Assembly: GCF_020149935.1 (NCBI RefSeq)
Contig: NZ_CP083757.1
Span: 992,001-1,056,000, forward strand
Source: Marinilongibacter aquaticus
GTDB taxonomy: Bacteria; Bacteroidota; Bacteroidia; Cytophagales; Spirosomataceae
DNA: 64,000 nt
Direction of reading: 5' to 3'
Program-made: the position numbers and the translations under genes
Notes under the pieces: generated by a model
Told to the model about the DNA's origin: nothing
Databases searched by the model: none
What the model saw: only the letters and a program-made list of their open reading frames with translations
Part shown: positions 34,474 through 44,300 of the stretch, piece after piece
Numbering within the stretch: the stretch's first letter is position 1
How the letters are laid out: each line of letters begins with the position of its first letter

Positions 34474-36021
34474 TCACCAATTGGGGTTTTGAGCCAATCC
34501 CGGGTTTAATGAAATCTCACTCGCCGGAATGGGCAGTAAATCGTAATATTCTAAATAGCCGTTGGGAAAGCGTGTTTCGATGACTCCACCTTGATGATCC
34601 TTGATTTCCAGTGGATAAATCTCATTGCCTAAATCCCAACGTTTTATGTCAGACCAATATAATCCTTCAAGAGCAAACTCTACCCGGCGTTCGTGTCTAA
34701 GTTTTTCGCGGGCCTCTGTTTGAGATAAACCCATCGACAATTCGCTGATTTTCACATCTTCTCTTTCTGTACGAATCCTGTTGATCAAGGCAATGGCTTC
34801 GGGGATATCCTGATTCAACTCGATCAAAGCTTCGGCTTTGGCCAAGAGTACATCCGCATAACGCACCACAATATCGTTTATGGCCGATTGACCCGAAGGC
34901 GGCAGTTTATCGAAATCGGCCTCGCGATACTTTCTGCAACTCAAATGTTTCAACTGATTGCCCGGGTGATTGTACGCTCCTCCGGGATATATGTAGTTCG
35001 GGAATTGATAACCCAAAATAAACGAACCGGGCAAAACAACCGTAAACGCCAAACGCGGATCCCTATTCTCGTACGGATTTTCAGGATCGACGGGCGAACC
35101 GTCGATTGTCTCGTAGGTGGCCACAAGGTCGTCTGTTGGCACATAACGCGTACCGCGTGTAAAACTTCCCGTTCCCGTACCGCAATATTGATCGTGAAAT
35201 GAACCTTGCGAGTTTTCACCTCTGATGTACTGAACATCGAAAATCACTTCGGCATTGTTTTCATTCTCCTCCTTGAAAAGACCTTCGTAGCTTGAGAAAA
35301 GCGAATATTTGCCCAAGGCTTCAATCTGCTCGGCCACTTCCAGCACCTTGTCGAATTTGTTTTGATACAGGTAAGCCCGCATTTTCAAAGCCAATGCTGC
35401 TCCTTTATTTGCACGGCCCTCTTCGGGGGCATCGGTCGCTAAATTGGCAATAGCCACATCATAATCGGCAATCGCCTGATCCCAGGTTTCGGCAAGTGAA
35501 GCTCTGACCAAATTCTTGGCTTCGTCGGTAGAAATCGCCGACTTTATAATGGGTACACCGCCATAACTGTCGGCCAACAAAGAATAAGCCAAACCCCTTA
35601 GAAAATGAGCTTCTCCCTCATAAATCTTGCGTTTTTCTTGAGCCAAATCCACTTCATCCAAAATCTGTAAAACATAATTGGCCCTGAAAATAATGGCATA
35701 GCAGCGGGTCCAGCGGAAGGTCACAATTTCTGCATCTGAAGACGACAGTTGTCCGTTTCCAATTTTGGCAATCGCCGTATTTCCCCAATTGAAGGCATTC
35801 GGTGTGGCTCCGTCCAGTACGCCAAAGCCAAACAAACCCTGATTGTAAATGGAGGTTTCTTTCAAAAGCGAATACACGCCATTCAAGGCAAACTTGATGT
35901 CGTTCTCGTTTTCGGGGAAATTGGCCGAAGTGATTTTATCTTCCGGAAATACATCGAGGTACTTATCACTGCAACTCAAACAAAGCAAAACAAAAAGTAT
36001 ATAAATAGATCTAAATCTCAT
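34474..36021 (-). CDS. susD: SusD/RagB-family glycan-binding lipoprotein
   Basis: A 515-residue SusD-like surface lipoprotein that captures a glycan and lids its SusC partner. The lipobox is LLCLSC (Cys17), followed by the family opening DKYLDVFPEDKITSANFPEN. The TPR-like helices (VYSLLKE, then EGEAHFLRGLAYSLLADSYG) and the C-terminal RHERRVEFALEGLYWSDIKR segment are typical. It follows SusC by four bases. As is normal for the family, the ligand cannot be read from sequence; the two downstream sulfatases suggest a sulfated polysaccharide. Confidence 0.94.
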   Translation of the reverse strand: MRFRSIYILFVLLCLSCSDKYLDVFPEDKITSANFPENENDIKFALNGVYSLLKETSIYNQGLFGFGVLDGATPNAFNWGNTAIAKIGNGQLSSSDAEIVTFRWTRCYAIIFRANYVLQILDEVDLAQEKRKIYEGEAHFLRGLAYSLLADSYGGVPIIKSAISTDEAKNLVRASLAETWDQAIADYDVAIANLATDAPEEGRANKGAALALKMRAYLYQNKFDKVLEVAEQIEALGKYSLFSSYEGLFKEENENNAEVIFDVQYIRGENSQGSFHDQYCGTGTGSFTRGTRYVPTDDLVATYETIDGSPVDPENPYENRDPRLAFTVVLPGSFILGYQFPNYIYPGGAYNHPGNQLKHLSCRKYREADFDKLPPSGQSAINDIVVRYADVLLAKAEALIELNQDIPEAIALINRIRTEREDVKISELSMGLSQTEAREKLRHERRVEFALEGLYWSDIKRWDLGNEIYPLEIKDHQGGVIETRFPNGYLEYYDLLPIPASEISLNPGLAQNPNW

Positions 36022-36025
36022 GGTT

Positions 36026-39000
36026 CTAAAAGTTTAGGTTCACACCGAGTGAAAGGATTCTGGGCACTGGATACACATTTACACTGGAATCGAATGTGGT
36101 CTTCTCGGGATCATACCCGTTGTAAGATTTATTGGCCATCGTCAACACATTTTGAGCATTGACATACAAATAAGCCTTCCGCAGACCGTATTTGGTGATC
36201 CAGTTTTCGGGTAAAGTATAACCCAATTGAGCATTTTTAATCTTCAAGAAACTGCCGTTCACAATCCAGAAATCAGAATCTTGGTTGTCCCAAGAATTGT
36301 CGAAACGAGCCATTGGTATATTCGAATCCTTATTTTCTGGTGTCCAAGCATCCAACCAGCTTGTGGCAATCACGCGGTTTTCAAAGGAAAGGTTGGTGAA
36401 ATTGTTTCTGTTGAAAAGGTTTACACCCGCTACGCCTTGAAGCAACAGATTGAGGTCAAACCCCCTGTATTTAAACGAAGGCGAAACACCGAAGGTCAGT
36501 TTCGGAATTGTATTGCCCAAAGATTGCTTGTCTTGATAATCCAAACGCCCATCGTTGTTGAGGTCCTGAAATCTCAAATTACCCGCTTTGGGTACAAAAC
36601 CGTTGGCATACATATGCTCTTGGGCTTCTTCGTCAGACTGGTAAATGCCTTCTACTTTGTAGCCGTAAAGCTCTTTGTAGGAATAGCCTTCCCGAATCAA
36701 AAACAATTGATCGGGCGAGCGTTCCGTACCGAAATCGGTGACCTTGTTGTTGATGTAGGTCATGTTCACACCCAAATTGAAATTCAATTGCTCGGCTCTG
36801 TATTTTTGACCGTAATAATTGAAAATAAGCTCGAAACCGTCGTTTTGCATCGCTCCCTTGTTTTCGACTGGAGCGGCCAAGCCACCGAGCACCAAAGGAA
36901 TAGGCAATTGCACCAAAATATCCGTGGTGTTTTTCCTGAAATAATCGGCTTCAATCGAGAACCTGTTGTTCAGCACCGCCAATTCCAAACCTATATCCAA
37001 AGTCGAGGTCTGCTCCCAACTGATGTTGTTGTCGATCAATGAAGTAATCGCGGCCCCAGCGGCAAATGTGCCTCCGTAATTGTAGCTCAAGCCATTGTTT
37101 TGGTCAATGATCGTCAAATACGGCGAGTAGCTGGAAATATTCTGATTGCCCAATTTCCCCCAAGAAGCCCTGAATTTCATGTTTGAAATGAAGTCGGACT
37201 GGGCGAGAAAAGGTTCTTCGGAAATTCGCCAACCCACCGAAAAGCCCGGAAAATAGCCCCAACGTTCACCACTTTTGAACCGCGACGAGCCGTCTGCACG
37301 AATGTTCGCTTCAAACAAATATTTCTCATCCAAAGCATAGTTCAATCGCCCAAAATAAGACACGATACGCAGTCGATTCATATTTCCTGTACCCTGAATT
37401 CCCGATGTGCCCGCGTCTACCTGAGTCAACCCTTCCTTTGGCGGTTTTGTACGGCGAGCATATACGGTTTGAATCTTGTTGTTCTCGTTCTGGAAACCGG
37501 CCAGCACTTTGAAATCATGCCGTCCGTTTATGTTTTTTGTATAATTCAGGGTGGAAAACAGATTCGTATTTACCGTAAAATTGGCACCCCTGTTCATTTC
37601 CAAACCTTCGCGGTTGTAGTTTTTGGTTGTCGTCTCAATGCCCGAATCCGTATATCCGTATACACTTGAATTGTATCGATCAACAAGACTCCAGGTACCG
37701 TTTAAAGCATAGGTGGTTTTGAAGACAAGGTCTTTGCTCAAGTAAATATTCGAAGTCACGTTGGCCGTCATCAAATTATCCTGACTAATTGTGCGGCCAT
37801 TGGCGGCATCAATCAGCGGATTACGGTTGTCGTAAAGCATCGCCCCACTTTCGTCGAACACTTCCACAGAACCGAAATCGCCGTTTCGCGTATACGGGGC
37901 GATATATGGCGTTGCTCCCGAAAGCATTTCAAAAACACGGCCCAAAGAGCCATAAGTCACATCGGAATACGGCTCTTTCGAATTGCGGTTGATGTAGCCC
38001 AATCGACCGCCAATATCAAACCACTTATTCACTTTGGTATTCACATTGGCCCGTAATCCGTAACGCTGCGAATTTGTATTCGACACCATTCCGTTTTGCT
38101 TCAAATAATTGAAGGAAAGAAAAGTTGAAGTCTGGGCCGATCCACCAGTAATAGAAATGTTATTTTGCTGGATCAGGGCATCCTGAAACAACACTTTGAA
38201 CCAATCCGTGTTGGGGTATTTGAAAGCATCGTCACTCGATTTATATTGATTGATCAGGTCTTGCGGAAAAATGGCACTCGAACCCGCGTTTACAAGAGCG
38301 GCATTGGTCAATTCCATACTTTCTACGCTGTTACTGATCGTATTGTAATGTCTGCCCAAGGACTGCACGCCTACATAGGAGTTGAAATTCACCCGCATTT
38401 TTTCGTTCCGCTCGCCTACTTTTGTGGTCACCAACACCACACCATTGGCTGCTTTCGAACCGTAAATGGCCGCACTGGCCGCATCTTTCAACACCGAAAT
38501 GGATTGGATATCCGAGGGGTTCAGTTGATCGAAACTGCCCTCTACCCCATCGACGATAATGAGCGGGTTGGAGTTGTTCAAAGTCCCCCATCCTCTTACG
38601 CGTATCTGGGCCCCATCGCTTCCGGGTTTACCCGAGTTTTGGCTCACCCACACACCCGAAGCCGTGCCTCCCAAGGCTTGAGAAGCGTTCGTTATCGGCC
38701 GATTTTCTACTTCTTCATCGAATTTTATGGTGGAGATTGCCCCCGTAAGGTTCACTTTTTGATTGCTGCCGTATCCCACCACAACGACCTCGCTGAGGCT
38801 GGTGGCGTCCGGTGCCAATTGTACAATGACCGTTTGTTCGTCTTTGCCCAATTCTACTTCTTTGCTCGAATAACCCACATAAGAGACCAAAAGAATAACC
38901 ACGCCTTCGGCCACTTCCATACGGAAATTGCCATCCATATCGGATTGCGTGGCGGTTTGGGTTCCTTTCACCACCACTGTGGCTCCGGGAATCCCCATAT

Positions 39001-39460
39001 TGTTTTCGTCTTTCACCTGCCCCGTGATTTCCCTCAGCACGTTTTCCGGTTCGGCATTTCGAAGCAAGGTTTCTTCCTTCCTTTTCTTCTTGGGTGTCTG
39101 GCTTTCCCGAATCAAAATCCGGTTTTCGGTAATGATGTACTTTAAATTGATGGGCGGCAATATCTCGTCGAGAAGGTTGTCGACACGTTTGTTTTTTACT
39201 TCGACAGAGACTTTTTGCCCAATATCCACACTGCTCGGACTGTAGACAAATCGCAGGTTGGTTTGCAATTCTATGGCTTTGAGTACCTCTTTCAATTCTT
39301 CGTTCTTTCGGTGGAGGGTCACTTTCCTTTTCAAATCGATCTGGCTGTAACCCGATATCGCAAAGGACAGGTTGCAAAAAATGTAGGACACAAGAAAAAA
39401 CGACAAAGAGGTTTTCATAATAAGCCTGAGATAATCGAGTCTTCGACTATTTTTTTTCAT
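36026..39460 (-). CDS. susC: SusC/RagA-family TonB-linked outer-membrane transporter with STN domain
   Basis: A 1144-residue SusC-like transporter. After an export signal (about 1-40) comes an STN domain (about 50-110, LKEVLKAIELQTNLRFVYSP) that contacts the FecR anti-sigma factor. A carboxypeptidase-regulatory domain follows (about 140-220), then the TonB plug (SEVVVVGYG through VLKDAASAAIYGSKAANGVV) and a long barrel. This marks it as a transducing receptor that reports substrate to the adjacent FecR/sigma pair. The ATG at 39460 (MKKNSRRLDYLRLI) is chosen over 39493. Two hairpins sit in the 132-bp gap to fecR. Confidence 0.94.
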   Translation of the reverse strand: MKKNSRRLDYLRLIMKTSLSFFLVSYIFCNLSFAISGYSQIDLKRKVTLHRKNEELKEVLKAIELQTNLRFVYSPSSVDIGQKVSVEVKNKRVDNLLDEILPPINLKYIITENRILIRESQTPKKKRKEETLLRNAEPENVLREITGQVKDENNMGIPGATVVVKGTQTATQSDMDGNFRMEVAEGVVILLVSYVGYSSKEVELGKDEQTVIVQLAPDATSLSEVVVVGYGSNQKVNLTGAISTIKFDEEVENRPITNASQALGGTASGVWVSQNSGKPGSDGAQIRVRGWGTLNNSNPLIIVDGVEGSFDQLNPSDIQSISVLKDAASAAIYGSKAANGVVLVTTKVGERNEKMRVNFNSYVGVQSLGRHYNTISNSVESMELTNAALVNAGSSAIFPQDLINQYKSSDDAFKYPNTDWFKVLFQDALIQQNNISITGGSAQTSTFLSFNYLKQNGMVSNTNSQRYGLRANVNTKVNKWFDIGGRLGYINRNSKEPYSDVTYGSLGRVFEMLSGATPYIAPYTRNGDFGSVEVFDESGAMLYDNRNPLIDAANGRTISQDNLMTANVTSNIYLSKDLVFKTTYALNGTWSLVDRYNSSVYGYTDSGIETTTKNYNREGLEMNRGANFTVNTNLFSTLNYTKNINGRHDFKVLAGFQNENNKIQTVYARRTKPPKEGLTQVDAGTSGIQGTGNMNRLRIVSYFGRLNYALDEKYLFEANIRADGSSRFKSGERWGYFPGFSVGWRISEEPFLAQSDFISNMKFRASWGKLGNQNISSYSPYLTIIDQNNGLSYNYGGTFAAGAAITSLIDNNISWEQTSTLDIGLELAVLNNRFSIEADYFRKNTTDILVQLPIPLVLGGLAAPVENKGAMQNDGFELIFNYYGQKYRAEQLNFNLGVNMTYINNKVTDFGTERSPDQLFLIREGYSYKELYGYKVEGIYQSDEEAQEHMYANGFVPKAGNLRFQDLNNDGRLDYQDKQSLGNTIPKLTFGVSPSFKYRGFDLNLLLQGVAGVNLFNRNNFTNLSFENRVIATSWLDAWTPENKDSNIPMARFDNSWDNQDSDFWIVNGSFLKIKNAQLGYTLPENWITKYGLRKAYLYVNAQNVLTMANKSYNGYDPEKTTFDSSVNVYPVPRILSLGVNLNF

Positions 39461-39502
39461 AACTTCGCAAGGTTTGATGGTTGTCAGAATCATTTAAACA
39501 TT

Positions 39503-39548
39503 CCCCGTGTTGCGGGGCAAAGTTGGAGATGTTGCCGCATCTCTAACT
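39503..39548. promoter_or_regulatory. Two hairpins between fecR and susC
   Basis: CCCCG-TGTTG-CGGGG (39503-39517) and AGTTGGAGATG (39521-39531) with CATCTCTAACT (39538-39548; 11 pairs, one mismatch, 6-base loop), the latter followed by TTTTTT on the plus strand. On the minus strand they lie between the fecR stop and the susC start and could attenuate read-through or form the susC leader. Confidence 0.5.
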
Positions 39549-39592
39549 TTTTTCGAAAAATAGGGTTTATTTCATATCGCCTCCTTTTTCTT

Positions 39593-40591
39593 TTAATTGC
39601 AATTGCTGCCTTTCACAATAATTTTCGCTCCCTTGATTTCGTAGTTCGAACCTGTGGCCGCACAAACCAAATTGAGCTTCTGATAAAGTGTCAGGTTGTT
39701 CAAATCGCCGGTGAACAAACAATCGCCAAATTCTTCGTTCAACAGAATGATTTCCACACCAAAGGCATTTTTAATGTCTTTCAATAGGGTTGATAATTTC
39801 TCTTCTTCGTACACGAAATGATTGGGTCCAAAGCCGTTGGGATGAATCAAAACAGGATTATCGATTAGGGTTTCGCGTAAACTTTTATCTTGGGCATCGT
39901 ATACGGCCCGTAGATTGGGTGTCAAAATCAACTCTGTGCCATTTTGCGTTTTCATACTCTGATCCATTGACACAGAAACCTTGCCCGAGTATACTTTCAC
40001 CTCGATTTCACTGTTGTCTTTGTTTTCGTTGATCGCAAAACTTGTACCCAAAACTTTGGTTAGCAAGTGTTCGGTTTGAATAATGAAAGGCTTTTCTTCG
40101 TTTCGTTTCACTTCGAAAAAGCCATTGCCCCGAAAGCGAACTTTACGGTCGGCCTCGTCGAAAGAATCGTGGATTTCAAGAGAAGAAATTCCCTTTAAAA
40201 TAACCGAGGTGCCATCGGGCAAAGTCACTTTTTTCACATCATCCGCCTTGAGCCCTTGTGCTACTGTTTTGAAGCCCACACTTTCCGATTCTTTGTGTAA
40301 AAAAGGCCATGCGGCCAAAGACAAAAACACAATTACGGAAGCCGCCAAAGCCCACATCTTCCGCCCGAATACTTTCTTGGGTCGCTCCGTGGAATAGCCT
40401 ATTTCTGCTCTCAATCTGTGCAGTACACTATCCTTGATTTCTTGGCGTTCGCCGTCGTGCTCAAAAAGCGAATCTGCACGCTTGATACGTAGATTTTCTT
40501 GGGCCAAAGCGATCAAAAAGGCCTGTTCTTCTTCGGTACATAAACCGGCCCTGTATTTATCAATGATATAATCTATTTCGTGCTCTTTCAT
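39593..40591 (-). CDS. fecR: FecR-family anti-sigma factor
   Basis: A 332-residue FecR-like transmembrane anti-sigma factor. The cytoplasmic N-terminus (1-75) should hold the ECF sigma factor; one transmembrane helix (about 79-100, MWALAASVIVFLSLAAWPFL) follows. The periplasmic FecR domain is at about 110-200 (VTLPDGTSVILKGISSLEI, GNGFFEVKRNEEKPFIIQTE). A C-terminal short secretin/TonB-type domain (DUF4974, about 245-330) pairs with the STN domain of SusC. It lies 9 bp after the sigma gene, giving a complete surface-signalling cascade. Confidence 0.93.
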   Translation of the reverse strand: MKEHEIDYIIDKYRAGLCTEEEQAFLIALAQENLRIKRADSLFEHDGERQEIKDSVLHRLRAEIGYSTERPKKVFGRKMWALAASVIVFLSLAAWPFLHKESESVGFKTVAQGLKADDVKKVTLPDGTSVILKGISSLEIHDSFDEADRKVRFRGNGFFEVKRNEEKPFIIQTEHLLTKVLGTSFAINENKDNSEIEVKVYSGKVSVSMDQSMKTQNGTELILTPNLRAVYDAQDKSLRETLIDNPVLIHPNGFGPNHFVYEEEKLSTLLKDIKNAFGVEIILLNEEFGDCLFTGDLNNLTLYQKLNLVCAATGSNYEIKGAKIIVKGSNCN

Positions 40592-40600
40592 GTTTGTTTC

Positions 40601-41158
40601 TTAGTTTGCTGAATGAAGTCCTTTGAAGGTATTTCGGATGATTTTCATGGACTTTGTGATGTGATATTCTATGGCCTTTTCTGAAAGGTCCATTTCCTTT
40701 GCGATTTCCCGAACAGGAAAATTCTCGATCTTACTCATCTTGAAAATCTGAGCGGTTTTCTCAGGCATTGAAGCCAATACCTTTTCGAGCTGTGCTTTGA
40801 ATTCAGCCTCCTCCAAATGGCGATCAATGGGCACAACCTCCTCGAGCCTACTCATGATCTGAAACTCGCGGTACTTGCGTTGATTGATTTCCCGCCGAAT
40901 GAATTTGTTGATTTGATTGCGTGCTGCGATGAAGAGATAAACACCCAGATTATTGATTTCAGCAGAAGATTTATTGCTCCAAAGACTGAGCATAATATCC
41001 TGCAATATTTCTTCACTTTCTTCCCGCGATTCCAGATTGCGGAAAATAAACGCGTAGAGTTTCTCCCAATACCGAAGATATATTGCCTCAAAGGCCGCTG
41101 TGCTGCCCTTTCGCAATAGCGAAGCCAATTCTACATCTTCCAGTTCATTAAGAGTCAT
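40601..41158 (-). CDS. ECF sigma-70 factor (Bacteroidota SusC-linked type)
   Basis: A 185-residue ECF sigma factor of the group paired with FecR in Bacteroidota. Region 2 is seen in EAIYLRYWEKLYAFIFRNLE and EESEEILQDIMLSLW; region 4 is KTAQIFKMSKIENFPVREIA followed by the DLSEKAIEYHITKSMKIIR helix-turn-helix. When the SusC receptor is engaged, FecR should release it to transcribe the SusCD operon. A candidate -7 box TATTTTTG lies at 41240-41247 on the minus strand, about 80 bp upstream of the ATG. Confidence 0.94.
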   Translation of the reverse strand: MTLNELEDVELASLLRKGSTAAFEAIYLRYWEKLYAFIFRNLESREESEEILQDIMLSLWSNKSSAEINNLGVYLFIAARNQINKFIRREINQRKYREFQIMSRLEEVVPIDRHLEEAEFKAQLEKVLASMPEKTAQIFKMSKIENFPVREIAKEMDLSEKAIEYHITKSMKIIRNTFKGLHSAN

Positions 41159-41239
41159 TTCAAGGGTTGGTCGTTTGCATCAAGGTACCTTTGGGGGCAG
41201 AAACCCCTAAACAAAATCCATATTTTTTATTAAATATTA

Positions 41240-41247
41240 CAAAAATA
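41240..41247 (-). promoter_or_regulatory. Candidate -7 box for the sigma/fecR genes
   Basis: TATTTTTG on the minus strand, a full match to TAnnTTTG, 82 bp before the sigma-factor ATG. No good TTG -33 box at normal spacing was found, so it is tentative. Confidence 0.35.
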
Positions 41248-41315
41248 GACAATAATCGGAACAGAAATCACCGATCAAACATCGCATAAAATATTAACCA
41301 TAAGTACATTACAAA

Positions 41316-41352
41316 AAAAAGGACTCTTTGAGTAAACCCAAGAGCCCTTTTT
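41316..41352 (-). terminator. Terminator of the haem lipoprotein gene
   Basis: AAAAAGGACTCTT (41316-41328) pairs with AAGAGCCCTTTTT (41340-41352), one mismatch, 11-base loop; the minus strand continues with T-rich sequence. It lies 17 bp after the stop at 41370. Confidence 0.75.
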
Positions 41353-41369
41353 CATGAAAACGCTAAAAT

Positions 41370-44300
41370 CTATTTCTTCAGATTCGACAAGAATTCAATT
41401 ACATCACGCATTTCATGACGGTTCATGATACTGCCCATTGGCGGCATACCCGATGGATAATTCTCGCGTTTACTGATTCGCGAAACCGCAATTTCCATAG
41501 GTTCTGCATCGGAAGTACGTACAATCAACTCCTCCTCGTTTTCTTTCTCCAACACGCCCGTTACTTCTTGGCCGTCTTTCAAAGTGACTGTCACGGTACC
41601 AAAACCTGGCGACAAACGAGCACTCGGCTCAAGCAAAGCTTGAAGCAATTGTTTTCTTTCCAATACGTTACCAATATCGCTCAAATCGGGGCCCACTGTA
41701 CCGCCGTTTCCACCAATCGAGTGGCAACGGATACACTGTCCGCTTTCATTTTGCGTGAAATAACGGTATCCATTTCGGCGATCTCCACCGTAAAGCACAT
41801 CCGCATACTCTTCAAAAATATCTCCTTTCGGCACTGCCGCTTCGAGTTCTGCGGCCAAAGCATCTGAACCCGACTGCTCAATGGCATCGGCCAAATCCAA
41901 TCTCAATTCATTCGGCAATTCCTTGCCCTTTAATTTGGCAATCAGCGATTTAAATACCGGTTCGGTTTTCGCCAAAGGCATCTGCCCCAAACTTTCAAGC
42001 ATTTTTTGCTTTTCGCTCTGGCTTCCGTTGTCCAGCACATTATTCACCATTTTCGGCAACAAGTCGGCAGAGATATCCAATTTATTCAGCATACCCAAAG
42101 CGGTGGTACGCAAAGCACGGTCGTCGCTTTTCAGGGCCTCGTTAATCAAATTGCCAATTTCTGGATAATCCAATTCGGCCAAAGTACTCAAAGTAGCCGA
42201 ACGGGTTTCCGAATCTTTACTCGACTGATAAATGCCCACAAGCTTGTTGTTGAAACCTCTGATTTCAAGTTCTTTCAACACATTCAAGGCTGAATTTACG
42301 ATCGCGGGATCATTGCTATCTAAAAAGCCTGCCATCTGAGGAATAAGCAAAGCCCTTACCTTTTCGGCGTCGCGAGTCACTTTCCCTCTCAAGCGGCCAT
42401 CCACGCGGTCGAGAATAGAAGGATCGGCCCATACAGCCACAGTAGCCAAAGCCTCAGCACGCAATACATTGGAAGCCTTCGGATTTTTCGCATAAGCGAC
42501 CAAAGCATTCAATTGTGCATCTCCACCCACACGCAAAGCCGCATTAATGGCTCTTCGCATAATCACTTCAGACTGTATTTCTGGATTGTTCAACAATCCT
42601 GCCAATGCCGGCAACGCTTCCGGCACAGAGAAATCGTCGTTAATCGCACGAGCCGCTTCGGCCACGATATATTCATCTTTATCTTTCAACGATTTCGCCA
42701 ATTCTGGATCCTGCCATTTACGCATAACCAGCACGGCGGCCAAACGCAAAGACTTATCCGAATTGTTGATCAAGGCATGTATTGGAACTCGGTCGTCGAT
42801 TCTAGCCAAAGCCAAAGTGGCCGCGTGGCGAATGTAATTGTCTTCGTCATGGTTTTTCTTCAATACCTCGATCAAGCCCGATACGGCAGGTTTGTAAGCT
42901 ATTCTACCCAAAGCCTGTGCTCCATAAAATTGCACACGAGGGTTGCTGCTGTTCAGCAAAGTATTCAAAGCCGAACCTGCATTGGCGTCGCGGACATCGC
43001 CCAATACTTTAGCCGACTGAGCCACGATTTCCGAATCACTGTCTTTCAACAAAGAAATCAAAACCTCATCGCCCATCTTTTTCTTGGCCATCAATTGGCC
43101 CATGCCCCAAATGGCATGCACGCGAGCCAACTGGTTTTCGGTTTGCTGTGCTGCTTTGGTCAAAAGTGCTGAGCCTTCGCCGCGGTTAACCAATTCGAAT
43201 TGGGCTTTCTGACGAATTCTTTGATCGCCGTAAAAAAGCAGATCGTACAATTCGTTTGCACTTTTCTTCTCAAAATCCGAAGCCATCAAAGCTTTCGTCT
43301 TGGCACGGGCTTCGGCAAATTCATTGCTCTTCACATCCACTTTCCATACACGTCCGTAGTTTTTGGTTCCCCAACCGTTTATCCAGTCGGCCGCATACAA
43401 AGCACCATCCGTACCAAAGCGAATACCCGTAGCCAAAATGCCGTTCACCATATCCACTTCAGACTTGAAGTCGAAAGAAGCTCCTTTGGGGTTCAGGTCG
43501 AAAGACCAAATGTGGGCTCTTGACGGGCTTCCTGTAAACTCAACCAAAAAGAATTTGTTCAACCAATTTTTGCCCAAAGCTGTACCCGGGTTGAACTGCA
43601 TTCCTGTAGGGCCGTTGTGGTAATTGCGGATCGGAGGCAAGAAATAAGCCGCCTGTCCGTCGTGACGAGGCTTGTACATTTCTTCGTCCATCCATACTTT
43701 ATAACCGTTGTTTTTCGAATCGGTGTATTTACCGAATTGCCAGTTGATTCTCCATCCCGAATCTCCACCTTCTACGATATGCACCAAACGCTCCGATTCG
43801 CCGCGGTGATCGCCGTCGTTATCCGAGCTGATGATGTTTCCGTATTGATCGAACACAAATTCATGCGTATTCCGGTGACCGTGCGAGAAAACCTCAAAAT
43901 CAGAACCATCCGGATTGCATCGTACAATCACACCTTGATTCGGAAAAAAGTGCTTATTCCCGGCTAAATCCACAATATTGATACCCGGATCGCCAATTCC
44001 CCAGTAGATTTTGCCATCAGGTCCCTCTATCAAACCCGACATACCATGGCCACTAAAGCCCACGTGCACATTGAAACCGTGGGCAATCGATGTTTTCTTG
44101 TCGTAATAGCCATCTTGGTTGGTATCTTCCAAACGCCAAAGGTCTGGCCCAAGGCCCACAAAAGCATCGTGACGGCGAATCAACAATGCACCGGCCACAT
44201 CTGTAATTTCATCGTGAAAATCGCGGAGCACCTGCGTCGACTTGTCCGCACGGCCATCGCCATCGGTATCTTCCAATTTCCAAATTTCTTCCTGTTCAAC

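Noticed and set aside
38165-39145. Long open frame (326 codons) opposite susC
   Set aside because: It lies across the conserved plug and STN region of susC; a shadow of codon bias, not a gene.
42513-43172. Open frame of 219 codons opposite the HEAT-repeat region of the haem lipoprotein
   Set aside because: Composition reflects the repeats on the coding strand; no signal, domain or start context.
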